64,000 bases of DNA. Source: Homalodisca vitripennis (Eukaryota; Arthropoda; Insecta; Hemiptera; Cicadellidae). Of this stretch, positions 39,951 through 51,630 are shown in pieces. Positions within the stretch are counted from its first letter, which is position 1. Each line of letters opens with the position of its first letter. Below the pieces are notes generated by a model, which was not told where the DNA came from, made no database searches, and was given only the letters and a program-made list of their open reading frames with translations. The DNA lies in contig NC_060207.1 in NCBI RefSeq assembly GCF_021130785.1, positions 5,097,001 through 5,161,000 of the forward strand, read 5' to 3'. The position numbers and the translations under genes are program-made.

Positions 39951-41475
39951 CATTCACATGGAAACTACTCTTCCCACCACAAGTACTTTAGATTGTGACA
40001 CTATAGACTGTGCCCTTCATGAGATGAAATTCATGGAAATATGTTTACTGTTAGTGTTGATTGTTTAGTAATAGGAATATCGAGGATGACTATCATTATT
40101 CATATTCTATACTGTCTATGTATTGAATTTGTACTGTAAATAATATTTTTATAAATATAGCTATTCTGTGGACTGTTCTGTATTCATGATATTAGTCTTG
40201 AATACTCTTATAGAAACATGTTTATTATATAATAATAATGGAATGTTTATGAGGATAACTGTTGTGACATTACATATGTATTTAGAACCACGCTGTGGAA
40301 CATTGTTGTTTAATTATCGTAATACTCACTCTGTTTATAAAACATGGTTTCGTATTTGTTTATTGTTGTTTTAAATGTTACATTTTCGAATGTGAATAGC
40401 ATAATTGTTTAAAAATAAACTGTACCTTTACACTCGACGTAACTGTTTGTAACGAAAGGAGAGAAATTGTGGTGGTAAAATTTAGGAAGTATTACTCTTT
40501 TTACGACCCATTCTCAGCAAGCCACGTGACGTTGACAAGAACCTTGTTGTGTTGACGTTACAGAGTTAATGCTTTGAAGTCGTGCTTATTAAGCACCATG
40601 GAATAAAATAAGTTTTACAATTTATAATGTTACTGTTATGTGTGTTGTTTATAATGTTATAATAAGTTGGTTAATTTATAATGTTGTATTTGTTTTATGA
40701 CGTGAATAAAAATTCAATGTAATTGCAGTACTGTAATTTGATTTTGTAAATTGGCGTATGTACTTTTTTTCGCTTTAATGGAAAGTATTACTTTAGGAAA
40801 CTTGGTTTTTATATGTAGTATATAACTGTGATTTTGAAACACATTGGTAAACGTATAATTATTCATTAATATAATAATATATAATTTATAATTCACAATA
40901 TGTTACATATACATAACAATATGTCGTTTACTACATGTTGTTTAAGCATATAATATATGTTTATAACACATACACAAGTTTATAAGTACCTAACCGCAAT
41001 AATGTGTTTTGTATATCGTCAGTACATGATTGTATATTATATTATCTTTTTATCAGGATTTTGAAAACTGAGAGATCTGTAACTTAGCACATATACTTAT
41101 ATGAATACTAGTGTTACTAACTTTTTATATACCGGCACCGATGTATGGTTGAATGTCATGTTTATTACTGAATAATATATGTTTCATATCAACAAAATAC
41201 CTTGTGTTTTTCTTATTGAATGTAGTAAAACTCCTACTCACAAAGTAACTTAGTGTTTTAGTATTACAAAAAAATATGTGTATTTGTTGGTTATAACTCC
41301 TTCTTCCATGCGAGGGCAGCTAAAAAATGGATTCTACTATATATACACTCCAATTTCATTCTGAGAGTTTGTTCAGAATTATATTCGAAATCCAAGATAA
41401 TATTCTCTTATTGCTTAGTCTTCTCATCAATTATCTTAAAAATTAGATGCTGCACAAATTAATTTGTTAAAATAT
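39951..41475. other. AT-rich sequence, nothing recognised
   Basis: No feature that I can support between the foldback element and the CR1-like fragment. Confidence 0.5.
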
Positions 41476-41870
41476 CAGAATCAGAATCAGAATCAGAAAT
41501 AATTTATTTCGTTAATAACATAAAGTTACATGAAATAAGTCATAGATAAAATAGTACGTATAGAAATATAACAATAACAATTAAATAAAATCAACAATCA
41601 AATAGTCAACATAGGTTATTTCACATGTTTGTGCAATATGACAGGAATTCTTGAACAGAATATGGGCATTTTTCAAGCAAAATAGTTTTAATGTTTTTTA
41701 GAAAAATTTGTGAGCTGGTTATGTTTTTCAGGTGCCGAGGCAGCGCGTTATAGAGCCGTAGAGCTGAATAGTGCATGCCCCTTTCGAAAATTGTCAATCT
41801 ATGGATCGGGTAGACCATATTACCCCTGTGGCGGGTATCGTACTGATGATTAAAAGTGTTCTCTAGATAA
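41476..41870 (-). mobile_element. CR1-like retrotransposon 3' fragment
   Basis: On minus, HQYDTRHRGNMVYPIHRLTI, then ERGMHYSALRLYNALPRHLK and LLEKCPYSVQEFL are the characteristic C-terminal end of CR1-like reverse transcriptases (…YN.LP..IK…FK..LK..L…YSV.EFL). After the stop come a short 3' UTR and a (TCTGAT)n tail, seen on plus as ATCAGAATCAGAATCAGAAT at about 41478. Everything upstream of the C-terminus was lost by 5' truncation. Confidence 0.8.
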
Positions 41871-42557
41871 TACTCTGGTTTTTTTTAATTTTTCTAATTC
41901 GTTGTTTAAGATTCGTTATTAAATATGAGGAATTTGTAATTATAACAGAATTACAAATTTTATCCATTATTCTCTTCATTTCAGTTTAAAATATACATTC
42001 AAAAGATTCATCTTCACAAGCTGTGTTATGATTAACTGTGTACATATGATATTATTCCGAATCCTTCGCTAAAGAGAAGAAATCTCCCCATGTTCCACAA
42101 AACCAACGTCAAAGCTGAAGGAGGAGCTGTGCGTTGCTTGTGGGAAAATGATTATCGAAATAATGCAATAACGCAATTTTATTCGGATATAATACGATAC
42201 ATAAAACTGTTATAACAACAAGTTGATATTTGTGACAAACAGCATGGGAATAGTTGTTGAGGATTCTACAAACGTGTACTAAACACTATGAACTGGTCCA
42301 TTGGAATTTTTCCAGATAACGGAAGACAGGTATTAACTATTTGTTAAATTTGCATTTAATAATGGTGCAAATTATCACTCCCAACTCTTTAGCTGAGAAT
42401 AACTTTGATGTCGGTATTAGAGTGAGATATTATAAATCACTTTATTTAAACATCTGCAGTTAGTATTTCAACCAAAAAATACCTGGATAAGAGCACATAA
42501 CTACGTTTGCTTTGTTTGGTAAGTACTAACAAAGTAGGAGTATGTGTCACGTAACAC
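41871..42557. other. AT-rich sequence, nothing recognised
   Basis: No feature recognised before the 94-bp array. Confidence 0.45.
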
Positions 42558-44446
42558 GATTCACTTAGGTGCGTGTAAAACTGCAAGTCTATATCTCATT
42601 TCAATCTTAAGACGTCTTGCGGACAAACAGACTAGACAATCGCACAGCAGGGATTCACTTAGGTGCGTGTAAAACTGCAAGTCTATATCTCATTTCAATC
42701 TTAAGACGTCTTGCGGACAAACAGACTAGACAATCGCACAGCAGGGATTCACTTAGGTGCGTGTAAAACTGCAAGTCTATATCTCATTTCAATCTTAAGA
42801 CGTCTTGCGGACAAACAGACTAGACAATCGCACAGCTGGGAATCACTTAGGTGCGTGTAAAACTGCAAGTGTATATATCTCATTTCAATCTTAAGACGTC
42901 TTGCGGACAAACAGACTAGACAATCACACAGCAGGGAATCACTTAGGTGCGTGTAAAACTGCAAGTCTATATCTCATTTCAATCTTAAGACGTCTTGCGG
43001 ACAAACAGACTAGACAATCGCACAGCAGGGAATCACTTAGGTGCGTGTAAAACTGCAAGTCTATATCTCATTTCAATCTTAAGACGTCTTGCGGACAAAC
43101 AGACTAGACAATCGCACAGCAGGGAATCACTTAGGTGCGTGTAAAACTGCAAGTCTATATCTCATTTCAATCTTAAGACGTCTTGCGGACAAACAGACTA
43201 GACAATCGCACAGCAGGGAATCACTTAGGTGCGTGTAAAACTGCAAGTCTATATCTCATTTCAATCTTAAGACGTCTTGCGGACAAACAGACTAGACAAT
43301 CGCACAGCAGGGAATCACTTAGGTGCGTGTAAAACTGCAAGTCTATATCTCATTTCAATCTTAAGACGTCTTGCGGACAAACAGACTAGACAATCGCACA
43401 GCTGGGAATCACTTAGGTGCGTGTAAAACTGCAAGTGTATATATCTCATTTCAATCTTAAGACGTCTTGCGGACAAACAGACTAGACAATCGCACAGCAG
43501 GGAATCACTTAGGTGCGTGTAAAACTGCAAGTCTATATCTCATTTCAATCTTAAGACGTCTTGCGGACAAACAGACTAGACAATCGCACAGCAGGGAATC
43601 ACTTAGGTGCGTGTAAAACTGCAAGTCTATATCTCATTTCAATCTTAAGACGTCTTGCGGACAAACAGACTAGACAATCGCACAGCAGGGAATCACTTAG
43701 GTGCGTGTAAAACTGCAAGTCTATATCTCATTTCAATCTTAAGACGTCTTGCGGACAAACAGACTAGACAATCGCACAGCAGGGATTCACTTAGGTGCGT
43801 GTAAAACTGCAAGTCTATATCTCATTTCAATCTTAAGACGTCTTGCGGACAAACAGACTAGACAATCGCACAGCAGGGATTCACTTAGGTGCGTGTAAAA
43901 CTGCAAGTCTATATCTCATTTCAATCTTAAGACGTCTTGCGGACAAACAGACTAGACAATCGCACAGCTGGGAATCACTTAGGTGCGTGTAAAACTGCAA
44001 GTGTATATATCTCATTTCAATCTTAAGACGTCTTGCGGACAAACAGACTAGACAATCGCACAGCAGGGAATCACTTAGGTGCGTGTAAAACTGCAAGTCT
44101 ATATCTCATTTCAATCTTAAGACGTCTTGCGGACAAACAGACTAGACAATCGCACAGCAGGGAATCACTTAGGTGCGTGTAAAACTGCAAGTCTATATCT
44201 CATTTCAATCTTAAGACGTCTTGCGGACAAACAGACTAGACAATCGCACAGCAGGGAATCACTTAGGTGCGTGTAAAACTGCAAGTCTATATCTCATTTC
44301 AATCTTATGACGTCTTGCGGACAAACAGACTAGACAATCGCACAGCAGGGAATCACTTAGGTGCGTGTAAAACTGCAAGTCTATATCTCATTTCAATCTT
44401 AAGACGTCTTGCGGACAAACAGACTAGACAATCGCACAGCAGGGAA
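42558..44446 (+). repeat. 94-bp satellite-like array, about 20 units, with 566-bp higher-order period
   Basis: The unit begins ATCACTTAGGTGCGTGTAAA, continues ACTGCAAGTCTATATCTCAT, TTCAATCTTAAGACGTCTTG and CGGACAAACAGACTAGACAA, and ends TCGCACAGCAGGG. A marked unit pair (CAGCTGGG followed by GTGTATATATCTC, two bases longer) occurs near 42835, 43401 and 43967, exactly 566 bp apart. Six monomers therefore form a higher-order unit repeated about three times. The monomer contains a 10-bp palindrome (AAGACGTCTT). Confidence 0.93.
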
Positions 44447-45134
44447 ATATTTACATTCTTCTGGTAGACAAAAACACTGTGCTGGCCTACCAAGTGGTAC
44501 GCTTCAATGATGCTCAGCCAAATCCTATGGATAACATGCACCGTTTCTGGTTTATGTATAAATGAAGTTTCATACAAAATTGAAAATGCACGAATGAAGT
44601 CTTCAGATTAAGATATCGATGGTAACGACAGTGAATATAGTAGATGAGTATTTACTATTCCCTATCGAATGAAAGACATCAATATAATTTGTTTTGTTTT
44701 ATAATTAAAACTCGCTGTTATACGTATTGTTTGTCTGGTTTTAGTTTCAAACTTCTTAAGTTCTAAATCTTTTTTCCATTTTTTCTTGTTTCTGCATGTT
44801 TGTGCAGAGTACTTTTTCCTGCACCTAACAAGGTAGGGGTTCGTCCAAGTGTTGCATGATAGGCTTTGCTGAGGTTTTTACAACATTCTTATGAAAGTGC
44901 CTATTAAATTAGCAGCTGTAATGTCTGTAACGCCCTCGTCCACAGCTTCAAGTCCATTGATAGCTGATTTAACTAGCGTACTCGTGTTAAAATGTAAACT
45001 ACGATTGTCCCCAATTGTTTACGATTTTATTTATTTATAGTATTCTTGTTGCTACGGTGACAAGGCTAATGAATAAAAGACTAAGTGAAGTCCCTCGGAG
45101 TGATTTGTCCCATAGTTGAAATCGACGTTGGTTA
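44447..45134. other. AT-rich sequence, nothing recognised
   Basis: Short unassigned sequence between the 94-bp array and the long-TIR transposon. The last bases (TA at 45133-45134) are the presumed target duplication. Confidence 0.45.
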
Positions 45135-47695
45135 TACAGGGTGATTCAAAACTAAACGGCAATCTCTCGGGAGCTTATTTCTATAGCTAAAAACAAGTAA
45201 AAAAGTTCATATAACCACATGCCCGGAAACGCTTCGTTAGCGAGAGTTACGCCTAGCGAAAGATTTCGCCGGATTTCAGAACCCTTGGGGTGAAGTCAGG
45301 CCGTATAAAAATGGTAAAGGTAGTTACAAAGATACAAATACGATTGTTTTTTATGTTTTTATATCTGACAAATTTATTAAAATTCGTTCCAGAGCTTTAA
45401 ATGCAATACTTTCAGAGATATCTTACGTAAAAACACAAGAATTGGTGCAAAGAAATAACACATTTTTGTGTTTAACGTAAGATTACTTCCATAAATGTTA
45501 AATTAAGGTCATTTTTTTTCTTAAAACAGATTTGTAGAAACATTTAATTCTGAAAAGATTCATGTGAATTACTTAGGAAAAAAATTAATAATAGGTATTG
45601 AAATTTTCGCTTTATTTAAAAATAAAACAGACGCACAAAAATGCATATTCTTATCTGCATAAAATATTAACTAATGTTTAGGTTGTGAGTAACAGCTGAT
45701 CATTTATTCAACACTTTTTATCGTCATATTTTCTTTGCAAAGGTTGGAATATCAGCTGATCAACAATTAAGTTCATGAAGTAATATTTGAATAACCTTTA
45801 TGGAGGTTTTTGTATTGTGGCGTGTGAAGATTGTATTTTGTGAGATCCTGTGATTATTTGGAAATATTTTATAAAAGTGTATAAAATATTTTATTAAATA
45901 TTTATTTAAAAAATATTTTATTAAATATTTTTATAAAAGTGTAATGTAATTTATCTTAGTAAATAATGGCAGATAATGTAAATGGTATGTATTCGTTTGA
46001 AGAGTATACGGACATGATACTGATTTACGGCAAAGTTAACAAGAATGGTTTAGCTGCAGTTCAGGAATATCGTGATACTTTTCCACATCGAAGAACACCT
46101 GATCGCAAAACATTTGAAGCCATGGAGAGAACGACTTAGAGAAACTGGTAGCTTTAAACCGAAGCGAATAGATACTGGTCGTCAAACGTAGCGCAAGGAA
46201 CTATAATAATGAACAAGCAATAATAAATGCTGTAGAATTTATCACCAACCACAAGCACCAGACGATTATCACGTCAGTTAAATATTTGCCAGTCAAGCGT
46301 ATGGCGGACACTTCATGAAGCACAGTTGTACCCATTCCATATAACACGTGTTCAAGACTTATTACCGCAAGATCTTAATAAACGGAAGATGTTCTGCCGC
46401 TGGTTAAGAAGAAATTGTTTACGACATCAGTATTTTTCTTCGGCGTATTTCTCGTTCCTGATGAATCCTGTTTTACTAGAAATGGAATTGTAAATTTTTG
46501 TAATACCCATACTTGGGCGTACGACAACACACATGAAACTGCGACGAGGCATTTTCAACATACATTTTCAGTCAATGTTATGGCTTGGTGTTCTGGGTGA
46601 TAATTTGATTGGTCCATTTTTTCCTCCCTAATCGACTTAATGGAGTAGCGTACTTAAATTTTTTAAGAACAAACCTGCCTACCCTCTTGGAAGATATTCC
46701 TGTTCAAAAACAGAATAAATGCATGGTTTATGCACGACGGAGCACCTCCAAATTTTTCTAATGATGTGAAAAACGATTTAAATGATACATACGGTAGACA
46801 ATGGATTGGTCGAAATGGACCAGTAAAATGGCCACCACGTTCTACTGACCTCACGCCAGCAGACTTTTTCTTATGGGGTTGGATGAAGTCAATTGTTTAT
46901 TCAAAACGGATTAAACACCATAGAGGAGTTACGTAATCGCATTACAGAGGCGGCAGAAAACTATCAAGAATGCTCCAAACGTTATGAAACGCGCTAGAAA
47001 AGAGTGGATTCGTCGTGCGAAAACGTGCATTGCTAACAACGGAGGACACTTTGAGCAACTATTATAGGTGATTATTACAGTTTTATAAAGGTTAAATACA
47101 TTTTATGTTAATGTTCAGTCTAGAATAAATGATCAGCTGTTACTCACCAACCTAAACATTAGTTAATATTTTATGGAGATAAGAATATGCATTTTTGTGC
47201 GTCTGTTTTATTTTTAAATTAAAGCTAAATTTCAATACCTATTATTAATTTTTTTCCTAAGTAATTCACATGAATCTTTTCAGAATTAAATGTTCTACAA
47301 ATATGTTTAAGAAAAAAAGTGACCTTTATTTAACATTTATGGAAGTAATCTTACGTTAAACACAAAAATGTGTTATTTTTTTGCACCAATTCTTGTGTTT
47401 TACGTAAGATATCTCTGAAAGTATTGCATTTAAAGCTCTGGAACGAATTTTAATAAATTTGTCAGATATAAAAACATAAAAAACAATCGTATTTGTATCT
47501 TTGTAACTACCTTTACCATTTTTTATACGGCCTGACTTCACCACAGGGTTCTGAAATCCGGGCGAAATCTTTCGCTAGGCGTAACTCGCTAACGAAGCGT
47601 TTCCGGGGCATATGGTTGTATGAACTTTTTTACTTGTTTTTAAGCTATAGAATAAGCTCCCGAGAGATTGCCGTTTAGTTTTGAATCACCCTGTA
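45135..47695 (+). mobile_element. mariner-superfamily transposon with about 570-bp terminal inverted repeats, transposase broken
   Basis: The ends read TACAGGGTGATTCAAAACTA at left and its reverse complement (ATCACCCTGTA) at right, with TA on both sides (45133-45134, 47696-47697). The inverted repeats run about 45135-45709 and 47123-47695. Between them lies a decayed plus-strand transposase (about 45966-47066). It starts MADNVNGMYSFEEYTDMILI, an HTH/DUF4817-like N-terminus. Pieces in different frames follow: RLRETGSFKPKR, WRTLHEAQLYPFHITRVQDL, DESCFTR, MHDGAPPNFSNDV, RWIG-like W-PPRSTDLTPADFFLWG, and GGHFEQLL at the end. The second and third catalytic acidic residues (HDGAPP and PADFF) are 41 residues apart, a DD41D-like spacing. 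Frameshifts and stops make it non-functional. Confidence 0.87.
45966..47066 (+). pseudogene. decayed mariner-superfamily transposase of the long-TIR element
   Basis: The ATG at 45966 opens a frame that stops at 46139 through a frameshift. The sequence resumes in another frame as RLRETGSFKPKRID, shifts again before SVWRTLHEAQLYPFHITR, and again around the DESCFTR segment (46455). MHDGAPPNFSNDVKNDLN to FFLWGWMKSIVY is open from 46730. The C-terminus CIANNGGHFEQLL stops at 47066. The order of motifs (HTH, first Asp in DESCF, second in HDGAPP, third in PADFF) is that of a DDE transposase of the IS630-Tc1-mariner superfamily. At least three frameshifts are needed to follow it. Confidence 0.82.
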
Positions 47696-47697
47696 TA

Positions 47698-50205
47698 GGA
47701 ACTTGATGTAAAATTTCCAGTCTATAGGTTAGTGCGTTCTCGAGATATCTATCGTCAGTATAGTCCGAAATGGAATTTCTACATCCCCTTGAGTTGTAGG
47801 CTTTGCTAGCGCTCAACTAGTTACATTACAATTAGTGAATAGAAGAGTTACTGAGAGCAGTTTAATGATGAGTAACTTAAGAGACAGCCGTTTATTTCTG
47901 GCCCAATTAACGCACTGGCCCGAGGAAACATATGGGTACTTTAAGTCTTACTAAAGTATCTGCGTTAATTCACGGTGATGGCAATTTGTTTTACTGTAGT
48001 TACGCGTTATCTCAAATGCCTGGGTATCGTTATCTCGAGATATTGTTAACGATAGTGAGTACTAGGTAAAAATTATATAAATACTTCTTTAAACATTTCT
48101 TAACCGATAGAAATTTAATTACATGTGTCCTCATATACTTACGCTCAAGTCTAGTTGCCAAACAATGCAATGGTATTTTTTTCCTATTCGTATAATTAGT
48201 TAATTTTGAGCAGTTATCAATAAACTTACCTATCACTCGCTAAAATACGTTTAATATGGTTTAAAACGCTTTAAAACCTAATTTAATATTATTTATTGTA
48301 TTCATTAGATGATTTAATTATGATTTGTACATTTTCATGGAGAAAGGAAAAACTGTATCATTGCTTAGTTTATTTGATGTGAAACCTTTATTTTATAATT
48401 TACGCAAGTCTTTAATGTTGAAGCTGTAGAGTTGTGAAGAAGAAAGTTAATTTTGTCGCTGCAATTTTATCTCTTGTAATATACTGTTGTCATTTTCCCC
48501 GTTACTAAACTGCTCTAGGCTCTAGAGTGTGTTCATCACAAATAAAGTCGCTTGTCGTATTACACAATGTAAATATATATTGGTGTAATAACTATATCGA
48601 TAACCTTAATCTTCCACTAGTTATATGTTTTATGAGGTTTTTCTACACATTAAATACAAACCCACACTAACCAAACACACGCAAGGAGGTGTTTGTTTAT
48701 GTTTCTTCACAGCATTAACTTAAAATCTCCGTACCTATCCTTCGAAATTAGATAAACGATTTAATTATAACACAGAAGTATGTATGGTTTATTGGTTTAT
48801 TTTTGCGGGTCCTTGGTAATGCTTCAAACAAAGCCTATGATAGATAACAGATACTATCTCAATCTTATCAGATTGTTATGTGTTGGAAGTGTTGGCAGAA
48901 GAGGAATCTAGCTATATTCCAGCCCCTTCCAGTCCAAGTGGTCGGGGGGGGGGGGGTACCCTTCCATGTTTAGGCTTTTAACTTGAAGGGAGTCCAATTC
49001 ACTTGTGCAGTCATACTCCGAAGTAAATTAGACATTAGTGGTTTAGTAATATGCAGCTCCTGGACACGCAACTCTTCGCCCAAATTAAAGTAATTTGGTT
49101 TTTGCTGTACCCATTATAGTCCCTAATGGCAGTTAGAAACCAGTCGAAAGTATTTTTTATCTTTCTTCTGTTAGAGTTCTTGTTGGTCCACACAGACCTG
49201 ATGATAAACAAAGTTTTTCATCACCAAGTTTTAATGTATAAAGTTACCTTATCTTTTGCTCATTATTTGTTTAGAGATACTCTCTTCTACTATGTTTTAC
49301 TACGCTATATTATTTGTACTAATTACGTTACAAGGCATCAACACGGGTTTGATTAATACTGTAATTTATTACGTGAATAAATCAAGTACATTTAGTAATA
49401 CAATAATACGTGTATTATAATAGAGTCTGTTGCAATGAAGATAATTAATTAAGTCTCATAGTATACAATGAACACAATAACCCAACATAGTCAACGTTGA
49501 ATTGCGGGTTTTCATTTATGGATGCATTAATCTTGTTATACTCTTATGGAGTAATAAAATGGAAAACAATTATGCTATTTAGAGTTTGTCATACAGTGAT
49601 TAACAATGTTCAAATCTTTTATTTGGTGCCAGGTGATATACAGGTAGCAACGACATATTTACTAAATATTACACTATTAAAACCAAATGTATCGGTAGAT
49701 GTTTTATTATTATTTTGTACGATTACGCGTTTAGTTATTACTCATGACAACACTATACATCCTTTATTATATAAAAACTAAATTTTGAATGGTAGGAACA
49801 ATGCATCCTAAATCTTAATTTCTGTTAAAATAATTGGAATTCGATATTTATGTGTAAATCTTAGTAATTTCCTGAGCGTTAGCTAAGCTTATCTCTCAAA
49901 TGCTTGGAAAAATGTTATGTCTGTCTACACAATATTAAAAAACAAAATGGCTTTAGACATTATTTTGCATGAGGTTTATTTCTAGATAAGTAAAATACCG
50001 TTCGATATTTTTGCATGTCATTCCAAGAAAGTTGGTTGAGCGTCATTGAACATTTTTTAATTGGCTTTATTCATAACCATAAATTATGTTCTAGAACAGC
50101 GTCTCCAATAATTTTAATTGGGGATCCCTTTTTAAATTACATGATCGTCGCGGTCCAGTAGGAAAATACCTCTTATGGCCTTAACAATTGAAATAATAAA
50201 CTGTA
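47698..50205. other. AT-rich sequence, no gene recognised
   Basis: There is a 15-base G run near 48945-48958. At 47705-47760 CCAGTCTATAGGTTAGTGCG and TTCTCGAGATATC resemble the core of the 94-bp monomer and a stretch at 52915-52965, probably one dispersed repeat. A 94-codon AT-rich open frame at 49497-49781 has no recognisable features. Confidence 0.45.
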
Positions 50206-51000
50206 CTACTTACATATATGTAGATACAATATCAGTGAATAAGTAAAAAATGGGTCTGGGAACGTTATGTTATTACTTAATAAAAAAACGTTATAAAAAA
50301 TAAGTACCATGAGCTTTTTTACAATATTAATGAAAATAACCAAATTCTTGCCTGAAAGTACCCGTTTGAAGTTTGGAAAAAAATGTATGCAGGCTATTCT
50401 CATAAAATCTCTGAGGTGTTCGTCAGTAACTCTTCTCCGGAATCTATTTTTAATGGAGTTCATCCTCGAAAATGCTGATTCACAAACATTTGCTGACACA
50501 TATAAAGTGAGAAGTTTCAAGGCTGATTGATTTAATCTAAGATATTTTATTAGCACAAAAAAGTTTGATCTAAAACCCATAACAAGAAATCATCTCTTGA
50601 AAATCTATTATTTCCATTTTAAGAGCACCTTTATTACTCCCGAAAATATTTGCAGCTTCCTTGTTCCATTCATCAACAGAATCCAGAAAATAAATATTAC
50701 TGAGGATGTCGCTGACATTCCCCATTTTCTTAAAATCTGTGAAGCTGTTTTCAAATTCCGATTTAAGATCCTTAATGAACGTGATGTTTTGGCCGACGTC
50801 AAGTTCGTTGTCACTGCTGATTATGTTTTTTATTTGAGAAGTGCAGGCGTTCATTTTCAAGATCATCTTGTTTGCACAAAAATCTTTTCGCTTCTGTCAG
50901 GAGATCCCATACAAGCTTTTCTTTTTCTTAAATATTAAGGTTCAGATCATTGATGTGTTTAAAAATATCTGGTAAGGAAACAATTCAAGTTAGATTTTCT
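50206..51000 (-). mobile_element. hAT-superfamily transposase remnant (ZBED5/FAM200-like)
   Basis: On minus, LLTLYVSANVCESAFSRMNS, then IKNRFRRRVTDEHLRDFMRI is the C-terminal hAT dimerisation region (…CE.AFS.M…IK...R.RL.DEHL...MR.A). Upstream at 50570-50866, KSEFENSFTDFKKMG and FLDSVDEWNKEA continue the same protein. Further upstream, in shifted frames, DIFKHINDLNLN and LTEAKRFLCKQDDLEN precede it. It is broken by stops and frameshifts, and the N-terminal zinc-finger part and the element ends are not visible. The style matches the ZBED5/GTF2IRD2-type hAT lineage. Confidence 0.75.
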
Positions 51001-51312
51001 TAATCGCTATGAAAACTTAAGTAGGTGTTAGTTGTAAGTGTTCTAAAATGGTGAAGAACCGTTGTAAAATGTAACAACAGATATTGAGCGTACACTTCGC
51101 CAAGAAACCTTTTCAATTCACGATGTTTCAGTGCTGATTTTGCTGAAGGCTTATTATTTTAATCACTTGCATTATTCTCTCTAGATTAGGACTGAGTTTG
51201 CATGAAAGTGCCCATTGATGAATGATGGGGTGGGAAACCAAATTTTAATTACATTTTGCATTGGTTATCATTAGGTAAACTAGTCCTTTTTGGACCCAAC
51301 CACTTGGAAGCG
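51001..51312. other. flank of the hAT remnant
   Basis: This may contain further decayed hAT sequence on minus, but no segment can be assigned with confidence. Confidence 0.35.
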
Positions 51313-51630
51313 TATCCGCTTGCGAGTACACTGCAATAGGAAAGAAAAAGCATGAAACTATACCAAAAAACCACGCGTTACCAATTACCCACGCTTGACG
51401 TACCGATCCGTATGCGAGTACACGGCAGTAGGAAAGAAAAAGCATGAAACAATACCGGCACACCGCACGTTACAAATTATCCACGCTTGACGTACCGATC
51501 CGTTTGCGAGTACACGGCAGTAGGAGAGAAAAAGCATGAAACAATACCGACACACCGCGCGTTATAAATTATCTATGCTTGACGCACCTATCCGTTTGCG
51601 AGTACACGGCAGTAGGAAAGACAAAGCGCG
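51313..51630 (+). repeat. 92-bp tandem repeat, about 3.5 units
   Basis: TGCGAGTACACGGCAGTAGG, then AAAGAAAAAGCATGAAAC, ACCGCGCGTTA and CCACGCTTGACGTACCGATC recur with starts near 51321, 51413, 51505 and 51597. Confidence 0.85.

Noticed and set aside
42558..44446. Regular array with CRISPR-like spacing
   Set aside because: The whole 94-bp unit is conserved with no variable spacers, and the genome is eukaryotic. It is satellite-type tandem repetition.
49497..49781. 94-codon open frame on plus
   Set aside because: AT-rich, no recognisable domain and no convincing splice or regulatory context. Such lengths are expected by chance at this base composition.
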